In this document: positions 1-8,332 of the stretch, in pieces
How the letters are laid out: each line of letters starts with the position of its first letter
How positions within the stretch are numbered: position 1 is the stretch's first letter
From: Methanofastidiosum methylothiophilum
Lineage (GTDB): Archaea; Methanobacteriota_B; Thermococci; Methanofastidiosales; Methanofastidiosaceae
Length of the DNA: 64,000 nt
Direction of reading: 5' to 3'
Assembly (NCBI GenBank): GCA_001587635.1
Contig: LNJE01000004.1
Coordinates: 1-64,000 of the forward strand
Position numbers and translations under genes: made by a program
The notes under the pieces: model-generated
What the model was told of the DNA's origin: nothing
The model's database searches: none
Seen by the model: only the letters and a program-made list of their open reading frames with translations

Positions 1-177
1 ACTCATTCCACTAGTTGCGGAAGATACTACAAGTAAAACAAAGAACCAAAATCCCAAACTTCTTCCTGCAACAATATAATCCTCACTACTTTTTACTTTT
101 TTAGACGCCCATGCACCTACAAGCAATGTTATCAAAAAGTAGAGAACTATTATAGATGTTGTCATTATTGATGCCAT
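1..177 (-). CDS. Sodium:solute symporter (SSS) family protein, N-terminal part
   Basis: Partial gene; only the first 59 codons are inside the window and the rest runs off the left edge. The visible N-terminus has a first hydrophobic helix, then a stretch with GAWASKKVKSSEDYIVAGRS, which is typical of the start of SSS/SLC5-family sodium-coupled transporters, then a second hydrophobic helix. The ATG overlaps the stop of the small upstream membrane ORF (TAATG), so the two are translationally coupled. The substrate cannot be read. Being downstream of an acyl-CoA ligase suggests uptake of an organic acid (inference). Confidence 0.8.
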   Translation of the reverse strand, partial: MASIMTTSIIVLYFLITLLVGAWASKKVKSSEDYIVAGRSLGFWFFVLLVVSSATSGMS

Positions 178-290
178 TAATTTTCCTCCACCGGTTTGTA
201 TTTAAATCCCCAAAACAAAAGCAAAAGGGCTATTACAATTGGTACTAATAACACAACAAAAAATGTTGTATCTGGTAGACCGTATATCAT
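177..290 (-). CDS. Small membrane protein, symporter accessory-like (37 aa)
   Basis: A 37-codon ORF with a good Shine-Dalgarno (AGGAGG) just before its ATG. It encodes one hydrophobic helix (about residues 10-27, rich in V, L and I) followed by a short charged tail ending KPVEEN. The stop codon shares a base with the ATG of the SSS symporter. Small single-helix proteins are often encoded directly before SSS transporters and are annotated as symporter small accessory proteins. Assignment rests on size, topology and coupling, not on a recognised motif. Confidence 0.65.
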   Translation of the reverse strand: MIYGLPDTTFFVVLLVPIVIALLLLFWGFKYKPVEEN

Positions 291-300
291 TTAATTCCTC

Positions 301-1590
301 CTATTCTTCTAAATTTCTTTTATCAATAACTCGCTGTGCCTTACCTTGAGATCTTGGTATAGCGCCTTCTTCAACGAGTTTAACATCTGCTTTCACTAGA
401 AGAACGCTTTTTAGATCATCTTCAACTTTATCTTTAAGTTGAATCAAATCTTTCAAGTTCCCTGTGAAAAGATCATTTGTGACCTCTATCTCAACTGTTA
501 AGTGATCAAGCGGTCCTTTTCTTTCAACAATTATGGCATAATGTCCTTTAAAAGCCGAATTTTTCAAAATAACCTCCTCAATCTGGCTTGGAAAAATGTT
601 GACGCCTCTTATGATAAGCATGTCATCGCTTCTTCCATGAAGTCTTTCGATTTTTCTAAAAGGAAGTCCACAGTTACATTTGTCCTCATATATTTGCGAT
701 ATATCTTTAGTTCGGTATCTAAAGAGAGGCATTGCTTCTTTCCATATTGGAGTAAATACTAATTCTCCTCTTTCTCCTTCTCCAAGTGTTTCTCCTGTTT
801 TAGGATCAATAACTTCCATTATGAAATGGTCCTCCCAAACATGGAGTCCATCCTTTTCTACACACTCCACGGCAACTCCAGGTCCACAAAGTTCAGAAAT
901 TCCATAGTTATCGTAGGCATTGATGTTGAATAATTCTTCAATTCTTTGTCTCATACCTTTTCCCCATGGTTCTGCGCCAAAGACACCAATCTTTAATTTA
1001 AGATCTTTCTTAGGATCTATTTTCATTTCTTCAAGTGCCTCCCCCAAGTATATCGCATAAGAGGGAGTGCTTGTAAAGGATGTTGTACCAAAATCACGCA
1101 TTATTTCTATCTGTTTTTTGGTATTACCTGATCCTGTTGGGATTACTGCAATCCCAAGTCTTTCAGCACCATAATGGAAACCAAATCCTCCTGTAAAAAA
1201 TCCATAGTTATATATAATTTGCATGGAATCTTTTTTCGTTAGGCCAGTAGTAGCCAAAACTCTCGCCATTAAATTGGACCATGTATCTAAATCATTTTTT
1301 GTGTAGTAAACAACTGTAGATTTTCCCGTAGTTCCAGAGGAAGCATGAAATCTTACTACTTCATCTATTGGTACTGCCATCAGTCCAAAAGGATAGTTAT
1401 CTCTAAGGTCATTTTTTGTAGTAAATGGAAGTCTCTGTAGATCATCAATGTTTTTTATGTCATTGGCGTTCAAATTGCATCTTTTTAATGTATCTTTAAA
1501 AAATCGAGAGTTTTTTGAAGCGTACTCTACGCAAGATCTTAGTTTTCTATTCTGGTATTCTATTAACTCTTCTCTGGATTTGAACTCCAA
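301..1590 (-). CDS. Phenylacetate-CoA ligase-like AMP-forming ligase
   Basis: Adenylate-forming enzyme of the PaaK family (429 aa, normal length), expected to activate an aryl or other carboxylic acid to its CoA thioester with ATP. Visible motifs: the Ser/Thr/Gly-rich loop HASSGTTGKSTVVYY near residue 85, the A5-type YDNYGISELCGPG near 225, YRTKDIS near 290, and the C-terminal hinge region SDDMLIIRGVNIFPSQIEEV near 330. It lies just upstream of the small membrane protein and SSS symporter, so the three may form an uptake-plus-activation operon. In methanogens such ligases are sometimes tied to aromatic amino-acid synthesis from aryl acids (known from other species; not shown here). Confidence 0.88.
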   Translation of the reverse strand: MEFKSREELIEYQNRKLRSCVEYASKNSRFFKDTLKRCNLNANDIKNIDDLQRLPFTTKNDLRDNYPFGLMAVPIDEVVRFHASSGTTGKSTVVYYTKNDLDTWSNLMARVLATTGLTKKDSMQIIYNYGFFTGGFGFHYGAERLGIAVIPTGSGNTKKQIEIMRDFGTTSFTSTPSYAIYLGEALEEMKIDPKKDLKLKIGVFGAEPWGKGMRQRIEELFNINAYDNYGISELCGPGVAVECVEKDGLHVWEDHFIMEVIDPKTGETLGEGERGELVFTPIWKEAMPLFRYRTKDISQIYEDKCNCGLPFRKIERLHGRSDDMLIIRGVNIFPSQIEEVILKNSAFKGHYAIIVERKGPLDHLTVEIEVTNDLFTGNLKDLIQLKDKVEDDLKSVLLVKADVKLVEEGAIPRSQGKAQRVIDKRNLEE

Positions 1591-2004
1591 AAAAACACCC
1601 CGTTAAAATTCCCTGAATAAGGGATAAATTTTCACGAGGGAATTCAATAGCCATAATAATAGCAATAAAATTTATTGAGAGAGTTCTCCAAAAGAACATA
1701 AATAAGTTTGAATAAATTCTCCCTCATTGAATCCCCTGTATTGAAAACAGGATAGATATTTATAAGGTTTTCTAACTAATTAATAGTTTTTTGAATTTTG
1801 TTCTATATTTAAAGTATTGATATCCTATCAAAATAATAAGTTTGATGCTAAAAAATGCCATCACCACAATCTAAAATAACACCACACACTAAAGCAATCT
1901 TTCATTGAATCATTAATAATTCATATCAATCGGAATTATGTTATAAGTAGATATATAGTTCAATTTACATTATTAATAAGATTTATTATAAATGAGAAAG
2001 AGTT
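1591..2004. promoter_or_regulatory. Intergenic region with ligase promoter and inverted repeats
   Basis: No gene is seen in these 414 bases. On the minus strand a TATA-like element (TTATAAATA, about 1757-1765) would place transcription start near 1734, giving the ligase mRNA a leader of about 140 nt. An inverted repeat CCTGT-N7-ACAGG (1735-1751) sits between that element and the predicted start, a typical operator position. A second one, GTTCT-N5-AGAAC (1683-1697), lies in the leader. The right half is simple AT-rich sequence downstream of the helicase stop. Confidence 0.4.
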
Positions 2005-4455
2005 TTAATTTCCAACTATGCCCTCTATTTCTTTTAATGCCATTTTCCTTTGTTTTTCTCTGCCAAAATGTAAAAATATTTTCTCAGACGTTTCAAGAAT
2101 TCTTATTCCAGAATCTAACCAATTTATTAAATCAGCAGGAAATATTTTTAATCCATATTCTTTTCTAAATTCTTCACTCATTCTATTGGGAGATAATCTC
2201 GCTTTTCTTAAGTCAAGTAATCTTTTTCCAATCTCAATTTTTGGGCAATTGCAATATGGTGCATTTTTGCAATCACATGCGAAAAATTCTGTTAAGAGAT
2301 TAATTAAAACTTCTTCCCCGTGTCTAGATAGTTGTTCTTTTCTATTTTGAAAATATATTTTCTCTAAAGTAGTTCCAGAAAAAAGAGAAGATGAATCGAT
2401 TTTTAAAGTGGCTTGAAGTTTATTAGTGAGATAAATATTTGGAAAAGGCAAAATTTGAAAAATAATTTCCCTAACATCTTCCTCGTTAAATTTTTTTATA
2501 TAAACTGCATGAAATACTTTAAGGAAGTTCGACGAAACAATTCTCCCGAATTTAGTAATACTTATTTCATCTGCCTTAATTCCGATAAGACCTTCCTTCC
2601 TTAAAGTTTCAAAGAAGCTATAGTCGAAAGGTGGGGCGAATCCCATCTCAAACGTTTTTTTAATTTTACAGCTAGACGTGTCAGAAAATGTAGAAACAAC
2701 TGCCAATGTTCTTTCTAGAGAAATATCAGTATCGTATTGGATATCTACTTTTTCAGATTTATTGTCAAGGAGATAAAAACAATGCTCCTCTTCTGAAACA
2801 TCACCATATTTTTCCTGTGGATCTATTAAAAGATATGCTTTACCTTTATCATGAAAAGATGGCCTTCCCGCCCTACCTATCATCTGTTGGAATTCAAATA
2901 TTTTGAGAGGCTCTATTCCCATAGAAAATGTTTCAAAAACAACTGCCGAAGCAGGAAAATCCACCCCCGCAGCTAAAGCTGCAGTAGTAATTACTGCATC
3001 AATCTTACCCTTCCAAAATTTATTCTCAATATCCCGCCTATCCTTAAAAGGGAGTCCTGAGTGGTATGCTACGGCATTTATCCCCCTAGTTTTAAAGTGT
3101 TCAGCTAAAGAATGACAATTCTTTCTTGAATTAGAAAAAACAATAACTTGTCCTCTGTGACCTTTTGAGGAGGTTTCAGAGTTTTCCTTTTTTATTATTC
3201 TAGAGATTGTATGAAGTTTTCCCCCGTGCCCAGAACAGAAAATAACGTGTCTTTCAAGAGGAACAGGTCGCTTATTATATATTACCAGATCCATGTTGAG
3301 TAATTCAGAAAGTTCATCTGGATTACCTACCGTAGCAGATAGTCCTATAAATTGTGCTGTAGGATACAAAACATATAATCTTGATATTAAGCTATCGAGT
3401 AAGGGCCCTCTTTCTTTATCTTGAAGCATGTGAATCTCATCTATTACTATGGTAGAAATATTTTTTATTGTAAGACCTGATCTAAATATCTGATCTATCC
3501 CCTCATATGTACCAATTAGTATATCTGAATCTAGAGATCTATTGATATCTTTAGGATTTTCAGTTATTCTAGATACACCTACCCTCAATGAAACGGTATT
3601 TTTAGGATAGTTCTCCTTGAAATCCTCATATTTTTGTAATGAAAGTGAAACTAGTGGGGATAAATATAGTAATCTATCCCCTTTTTTATATCTTGAAAAA
3701 AAAGATAGCTCTCCTATCAAAGTTTTGCCAGAAGCAGTTTCACTCATAATAAGGAAATTGTTACCTTTAAATAGGCCTTTATCTATTGCAATAGACTGAA
3801 CAGGAGTAAGTTCATTAATGCCTCTAGAAGCAAGACTATCTTTGAATTCAATAGGAATATCAAGATCTAAAATCTTATATATTTTACTATCTAAAGGGGA
3901 AGCATCAATCCGATCATACAATGTTATAGAAGAGTCTTTTGTTGGGTCAAACTTTGGATCAAAAATCATCAATACTCTATCGACATCAGAATATTTTTTG
4001 AGTAGTTTTTCAGCTAATTTTTTATCTTTTATTCCTTTGTAGTTCAAATCTTTGGTAATTTCAGATTTTGCACATAGTTCACATATTGGTTCAGAACGAT
4101 AAGTATAAGGTGTACCTTTTGTATTAATTCTATTTTCTATTAAGCAAAATCTACATAAGGAAATAAAGTCAAATTTTGCACCATACGAGTTAATCATATT
4201 AATAAATAGGGTAAGAGTTTCGTCAGTAAAATGGTCTTTGGAGATAAATATTTTACCGCTTCTTAGTAGTTTAAGTGATTCCTTGGGCATCAATATTGTT
4301 TCTTTGTCATTTTCAATCTTTCTGAATTTTTTTGGAACGAATCGTTCACCATCTTGAAGAAGAATAAGAGTATATTTAGTTATGATTTTCTCATTAGTAA
4401 CTTCTAAAATTTCGACTTCATCTTTTTTCTTTTTGTTCTTAACTGCAATGAGCAT
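2005..4455 (-). CDS. SF2 DExH-box helicase with zinc-binding N-terminal domain (DUF5814-type)
   Basis: ATP-dependent nucleic-acid helicase of superfamily 2, Ski2/Hel308-like. Visible motifs: Walker A SETASGKT (about 237), DEIH (about 338), LSATVG (about 375), a motif V-like region AALAAGVDFPA, and motif VI QMIGRAGRP (about 523). The roughly 200-residue N-terminus carries two CxxC pairs (about 100-135) that could bind zinc. A second Cys cluster (CDCKNAPYCNCP) lies near residue 735. This arrangement is known from methanogen helicases of uncertain role. A GTG at 4473 is in frame, but a TATA element centred near 4481 puts the transcription start at about 4455, so the ATG at 4455 is the better (leaderless) start, giving 816 aa. 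Confidence 0.85.
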   Translation of the reverse strand: MLIAVKNKKKKDEVEILEVTNEKIITKYTLILLQDGERFVPKKFRKIENDKETILMPKESLKLLRSGKIFISKDHFTDETLTLFINMINSYGAKFDFISLCRFCLIENRINTKGTPYTYRSEPICELCAKSEITKDLNYKGIKDKKLAEKLLKKYSDVDRVLMIFDPKFDPTKDSSITLYDRIDASPLDSKIYKILDLDIPIEFKDSLASRGINELTPVQSIAIDKGLFKGNNFLIMSETASGKTLIGELSFFSRYKKGDRLLYLSPLVSLSLQKYEDFKENYPKNTVSLRVGVSRITENPKDINRSLDSDILIGTYEGIDQIFRSGLTIKNISTIVIDEIHMLQDKERGPLLDSLISRLYVLYPTAQFIGLSATVGNPDELSELLNMDLVIYNKRPVPLERHVIFCSGHGGKLHTISRIIKKENSETSSKGHRGQVIVFSNSRKNCHSLAEHFKTRGINAVAYHSGLPFKDRRDIENKFWKGKIDAVITTAALAAGVDFPASAVVFETFSMGIEPLKIFEFQQMIGRAGRPSFHDKGKAYLLIDPQEKYGDVSEEEHCFYLLDNKSEKVDIQYDTDISLERTLAVVSTFSDTSSCKIKKTFEMGFAPPFDYSFFETLRKEGLIGIKADEISITKFGRIVSSNFLKVFHAVYIKKFNEEDVREIIFQILPFPNIYLTNKLQATLKIDSSSLFSGTTLEKIYFQNRKEQLSRHGEEVLINLLTEFFACDCKNAPYCNCPKIEIGKRLLDLRKARLSPNRMSEEFRKEYGLKIFPADLINWLDSGIRILETSEKIFLHFGREKQRKMALKEIEGIVGN

Positions 4456-4477
4456 TATAGAAACCTTTTCCACAATA

Positions 4478-4486
4478 TTTATAAAA
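4478..4486. promoter_or_regulatory. Shared TATA element, helicase / ribL
   Basis: TTTATAAAA lies between two divergent genes. Counting about 27 bases from its centre predicts a minus-strand start at about 4455 (exactly the helicase ATG, leaderless) and a plus-strand start at about 4508, nine bases before the ribL TTG. No other good TATA element exists in the gap, so one element appears to serve both directions. Confidence 0.5.
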
Positions 4487-4517
4487 TAACCTTTTTAATT
4501 AAATAAAGGGTGTTCCT

Positions 4518-4943
4518 TTGAAGGTTCTTATAGCTGGCAATTTTGATGTTATTCATCCAGGACATATTTATTTTCTAACAGAAGCATCAAAGTTAGGAGA
4601 AGTCACCGTTGTTGTTGCAAGAGATGAAACAATAAAAAAATTTAAGGGACGCGCTCCAATATTTAATGAGAATGAGCGCAAATTGATTTTAGAGAATCTT
4701 AAAATGATTAAAAAAGTAATACTTGGTGACCAAAAAGATTTTTTTACACCTGTTTTACTTGAAAAACCAGATATAATCTTTCTTGGACCAGACCAGTATT
4801 CTTCATGGATAGAAGAGCGAATTAACAAAAGTGGACTTGGTACAAAGATAATGAGGCTTAATAATAGGCTGCCTTATAGTTCAAGTGAGCTTAAGAGGAG
4901 ATTTTTAAAGGTATACCCGATAGATTCTACAAAAGAAACCTAA
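4518..4943 (+). CDS. ribL: FAD synthase RibL (archaeal FMN adenylyltransferase)
   Basis: Small nucleotidyltransferase (141 aa) matching archaeal RibL, which makes FAD from FMN, although CTP:glycerol-3-phosphate-type relatives exist. The N-terminal strand-loop is AGNFDVIHPGHIYFL with the HxGH-class nucleotide-binding signature. Further motifs are ARDETIKKFKGR, the LGPDQ segment near residue 93, and a C-terminal Ser-rich SSSELKRRF that in this superfamily contacts the nucleotide. Start is a TTG preceded by GGGTG; upstream ATGs are absent. It begins the plus-strand run and is followed 25 bases later by the Nog1-like GTPase. Confidence 0.85.
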   Translation: MKVLIAGNFDVIHPGHIYFLTEASKLGEVTVVVARDETIKKFKGRAPIFNENERKLILENLKMIKKVILGDQKDFFTPVLLEKPDIIFLGPDQYSSWIEERINKSGLGTKIMRLNNRLPYSSSELKRRFLKVYPIDSTKET

Positions 4944-4968
4944 TTATAGGTATCAAAGGATTTTATAT

Positions 4969-5970
4969 ATGTTTAAACAAATTCCCCGTATAGAAATAGA
5001 TGAAATAGTGGATAAAGCATTTAAAAATGCTAGAAAAAAAGCCCTCTCTAGTAAGAAAAACATAAATGAAATAGTCAAAGAAAAAGAATCTATTAGGGTC
5101 ACCGTTGCAGGGGAGAATTTAACAGAGTCACTTTTCAAAGTTGTAGATAGGTATCCATCATTTGATAGATTACCTCCTTTCACTAGGGAATTAATAGACA
5201 TTATTGTTGGCATTGATAAATTAAGACACAATCTAGGTGCTGTTTCATTTGCAATTAACACAATTAATTCGATTAAAATAGAGTATATTAAAAATATAAG
5301 GCGAACAAAATCACCACAGGACGCATCATACCTAAGAAAAGAATGCTATGGACGATACATCTCAATATTAAAGCAAATAGAAAAGAATCTAAAATATTTA
5401 AATGATGCAAGAGATAAACTAAAAAATCTTCCCTCCATCAATCCTGATCTGTATACAGTAGTCATTGCAGGATTTCCAAATGTAGGCAAATCTTCACTCT
5501 TAAAGGCCTTGACAAACTCAGAACCTGAAATTAACTCATATCCTTTCACAACAAAAGGCATAAATATTTCATCTTTTAAATATAATAATAAAACAATACA
5601 GGTTGTAGATACACCAGGATTATTAGATAGAGAACTTAGTTATAGAAATCATATTGAACTACAAGCTATATCTGCATTAAAATATCTTGCAAAATTAATA
5701 TTATTTGTTTTTGATCCAACGGAATCATGTGGTTATAGTATGCAAAAACAAATGAGCCTATACAATGAAATATCTGAGCAGTTTATTGGCATTCCTTTTA
5801 TTAAAATATTAAATAAATCAGATTTAAAAGAATGGGGATTCAAAGAGGACATTGAAGGCATAAAAATATCTGCAGAAGAAGGAGAAAATATTGATTTACT
5901 AAAAGAAAATATTGAAGAGATACTTTTCAATTACTTTGAAGAAGAGGTAGATTATTTTGAAAAAGATTGA
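4969..5970 (+). CDS. Nog1-family GTP-binding protein
   Basis: OBG/Nog1-family GTPase (333 aa) expected to act in large ribosomal subunit assembly. About 155 residues of helical N-terminal domain precede the G domain: G1 GFPNVGKSS (about 168-176), G2 region with SYPFTTKGI, G3 DTPG (about 215), G4 NKSD (about 283), G5-like ISAEEG (about 300). It lacks the long C-terminal extension of eukaryotic Nog1, as is usual in archaea. The last codons overlap the TTG start of the next ORF by 14 bases. Confidence 0.88.
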   Translation: MFKQIPRIEIDEIVDKAFKNARKKALSSKKNINEIVKEKESIRVTVAGENLTESLFKVVDRYPSFDRLPPFTRELIDIIVGIDKLRHNLGAVSFAINTINSIKIEYIKNIRRTKSPQDASYLRKECYGRYISILKQIEKNLKYLNDARDKLKNLPSINPDLYTVVIAGFPNVGKSSLLKALTNSEPEINSYPFTTKGINISSFKYNNKTIQVVDTPGLLDRELSYRNHIELQAISALKYLAKLILFVFDPTESCGYSMQKQMSLYNEISEQFIGIPFIKILNKSDLKEWGFKEDIEGIKISAEEGENIDLLKENIEEILFNYFEEEVDYFEKD

Positions 5971-6445
5971 TATCGAATCTAAAGGCATAACAGGCCTCTT
6001 AAGAAGTTTTAAACAGATTATAGAAGATATCGACAAAGAAAAAGAAATTAAAAAAATAGTATTTGCCGGAAATAAATATACTTGTACGCCTTTTGTAGAA
6101 CTTTTAACTTATGTTATCAGATCTATGAACAAAGAAATTATTTATATTCCTGCAATTAAACTTGAAGAACCTTATCAAGTAAGCTTATCCGATGTTGATT
6201 GCAATTTTGCCAAGGGAGGAGATCCTTACAATCCTGATGTAGTAATATTAATGGGCGGACTTGCTATGCCTGGTGGCCCCGATATCCCTTCAATGAAAAT
6301 GTTTTTGAAAAAAATAGGAAATGATAACAAAAAGGTAATTGGTGTTTGTTTTATGAGTATTTTTGAAAAGTCAAAATGGAACGAGGATATTCCTTTTGAC
6401 TATATTGTAGATACCTTTATGGACAATGCAATATTCAGGAGATAA
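5957..6445 (+). CDS. DUF2124 family protein
   Basis: A 162-residue protein resembling the methanogen-restricted DUF2124 family, for which no function is established. Recognised from VVILMGGLAMPGGPDIP (about 95-111) and the following alternation of strands and helices, which suggest a Rossmann-like fold. Start is TTG inside the Nog1 gene (overlap 14 bases). Its stop lies one base before the ATG of ycaO, and its last codons hold the ycaO ribosome-binding site (AGGAGAT). The tight coupling to ycaO-tfuA suggests a role in the same methanogenesis-linked process (inference). Confidence 0.7.
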   Translation: MKKIDIESKGITGLLRSFKQIIEDIDKEKEIKKIVFAGNKYTCTPFVELLTYVIRSMNKEIIYIPAIKLEEPYQVSLSDVDCNFAKGGDPYNPDVVILMGGLAMPGGPDIPSMKMFLKKIGNDNKKVIGVCFMSIFEKSKWNEDIPFDYIVDTFMDNAIFRR

Positions 6446-6446
6446 A

Positions 6447-7697
6447 ATGGAACTCAAAAGTTGTAAGAAGCTATATATGAAGGATACCCATAGAGCTATC
6501 CCCCCAGAAGACACGTTAAATATAGTTAAAGAAAAACTTGAGATATGCGGTATCACAAGAATTGCAGATATAACAGATTTAGATAGACTTGGAATTCCCG
6601 TTTTTTCAGCTGTAAGGCCCAACGCTACCCAAGGTTCGGTATCAGTTTACAATGGTAAAGGTGTATCCAAGATTGAAGCAGAAGTTTCAGCAATAATGGA
6701 AGGCATCGAAAGATATTCTTCAGAAGTTAATGAATCATTGATTATAGACTCCTCACAGGCTGAATTAGACGGAAAAGTAAATTATCTGTCCCCTTATGAG
6801 CTAGCACTGCCTGCTCAAGAGATGTATAATGAATATATCAGAATAGGTTGGGTTAAAGGGTATGATCTTATTAGAAAAGAGGAGATCTATGTCCCTGCAA
6901 ATTCTGTATTCCATCCATATCCATTAAAAAGAGATTATCCTCTCTTTAGAACAAATACAAATGGATTAGCTTCTGGTAATACTTTAGAAGAAGCGATATT
7001 TCATGGATTATGTGAAGTCGTAGAAAGAGACGCATGGTCTCTTGTTGAGATGAAAAGAACTTTTCCAAAAGACCTTGTAATAGAAATAGAAGATCCATTA
7101 CTTGAAGATTTTCTTAATAGATTTAAGGAAAGTGAAATAGAAATCGTCTTTAAGGATATCACTTCGGATATAAAACTTCCAACAATTCTTGCTGTAATTG
7201 ATGATTTAAGGTTAAAAGACCCCACCCTCATGGTGATGGGGATGGGAACACATATTGATCCTAAAGTAGCTCTATATCGTGCAATAACTGAAGCTGCACA
7301 GTCAAGATTAACTCAAATTCATGGTGCTAGAGAAGATACACAGAAGGCTGAAATGAAAAGGAGAATGGGCTACGATAGAATAAGAAGATTAAACTGGTAT
7401 TACCTCAATGAATTTGGGGTAAAAACAAAAACCTCAGAGTTTACAGTTAAAGCATCGGATGATATATTAGACGACATAAACACTACCTTAAATATATTGA
7501 TTAAAAATGGAATTAATAGAGCAATAGTTGTTGACCTTACAAGAAGTGAACTTGGGATTCCAGTAGTGAGAGTTCTTATCCCACAACTAGAACAGTACGG
7601 TATTGACAATTCAAGAATTGGATCAAGAGGCAGGATGAAAGAAGTTGATAAAAATTATTATTTATTTGGGCCCAAGCCTACCACTAAAAGAAGCTAA
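6447..7697 (+). CDS. ycaO: YcaO ATP-dependent cyclodehydratase/thioamidase (methanogenesis marker 1 type)
   Basis: YcaO-domain protein (416 aa). With TfuA, this group installs the thioglycine in the alpha subunit of methyl-coenzyme M reductase by ATP-driven backbone phosphorylation and sulfur insertion (known for methanogens). Visible YcaO features: AEVSAIMEGIERYSSEVNE (about 65-85) with the Glu-rich ATP/Mg site, NTNGLASGNTLEEAIFHGL and CEVVERDAWS (about 175-200), and AITEAAQSRLTQIHGARED (about 280). The ATG at 6447 follows AGGAGAT; an in-frame upstream ATG at 6426 has no such site. The 3' end overlaps tfuA by 53 bases in another frame. The C-terminus is FGPKPTTKRS. Confidence 0.88.
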   Translation: MELKSCKKLYMKDTHRAIPPEDTLNIVKEKLEICGITRIADITDLDRLGIPVFSAVRPNATQGSVSVYNGKGVSKIEAEVSAIMEGIERYSSEVNESLIIDSSQAELDGKVNYLSPYELALPAQEMYNEYIRIGWVKGYDLIRKEEIYVPANSVFHPYPLKRDYPLFRTNTNGLASGNTLEEAIFHGLCEVVERDAWSLVEMKRTFPKDLVIEIEDPLLEDFLNRFKESEIEIVFKDITSDIKLPTILAVIDDLRLKDPTLMVMGMGTHIDPKVALYRAITEAAQSRLTQIHGAREDTQKAEMKRRMGYDRIRRLNWYYLNEFGVKTKTSEFTVKASDDILDDINTTLNILIKNGINRAIVVDLTRSELGIPVVRVLIPQLEQYGIDNSRIGSRGRMKEVDKNYYLFGPKPTTKRS

Positions 7698-8310
7698 AAA
7701 AATATTATATTCAAATACTAATAGAGAAGTTATATATGCCCCTCCAATTAAAAGAGATGATATCCCAAATGCAATCAATGAAGGCTTTAATATTCTTGGT
7801 ATTATTGATGGTTTATTCTTTAGGGAAAGTGCAGTTTCACCAAGAGAAATAATGGAAGCTCTAAAAACTAAAGTTAAGATATATGGAGCTTCAAGTATGG
7901 GTGCATTGAGGGCATCAGAGCTCGATAGATATGGAATGATTGGAATTGGAAAAATATATCATTGGTACCGAGATGGAACTTTAAATTCTGATGATGAAGT
8001 TGCATTATCATTTGAGAGTGAGGCGTATACCCCAATATCAGAGCCACTTATTAATATCCGAGAAACAATAAAAAAGGCATTCGAAAATAATATACTTAAT
8101 AAAGAAGAATCTGAAGTAGTCTTTAAATCAGCTAAAAATTTGTATTTCCCAGAAAGAAGATGGGAAAAAATCATTCAAAATTCAGAAAACATACTAAATA
8201 AGTCTCTTTCTAATTTAGCAGAGTTTGTTAAAAACAATAAAGTTGATGTCAAGAAAGAAGATGCCATACTTCTTCTAAAAAGAATTGATGAAGATTCGAA
8301 ATGGTTATAA
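7645..8310 (+). CDS. tfuA: TfuA-like protein, partner of YcaO
   Basis: TfuA-core protein (221 aa) that accompanies YcaO in thioamide formation, probably by delivering or releasing sulfide from a sulfur donor (known of the family in general terms). The N-terminus IIIYLGPSLPLKEAKKIL and the following APPIKRDDI match the conserved beginning of TfuA proteins. Further on come IDGLFFRESAVSPREIMEAL and GASSMGALRASELDRYGM, the most conserved block. Start is TTG at 7645, 53 bases inside ycaO; the conserved LGPS motif lies within the overlap, so no later start is acceptable. Confidence 0.87.
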   Translation: MIKIIIYLGPSLPLKEAKKILYSNTNREVIYAPPIKRDDIPNAINEGFNILGIIDGLFFRESAVSPREIMEALKTKVKIYGASSMGALRASELDRYGMIGIGKIYHWYRDGTLNSDDEVALSFESEAYTPISEPLINIRETIKKAFENNILNKEESEVVFKSAKNLYFPERRWEKIIQNSENILNKSLSNLAEFVKNNKVDVKKEDAILLLKRIDEDSKWL

Positions 8311-8332
8311 GTTTCTATTTTAAGGAGTAGTC

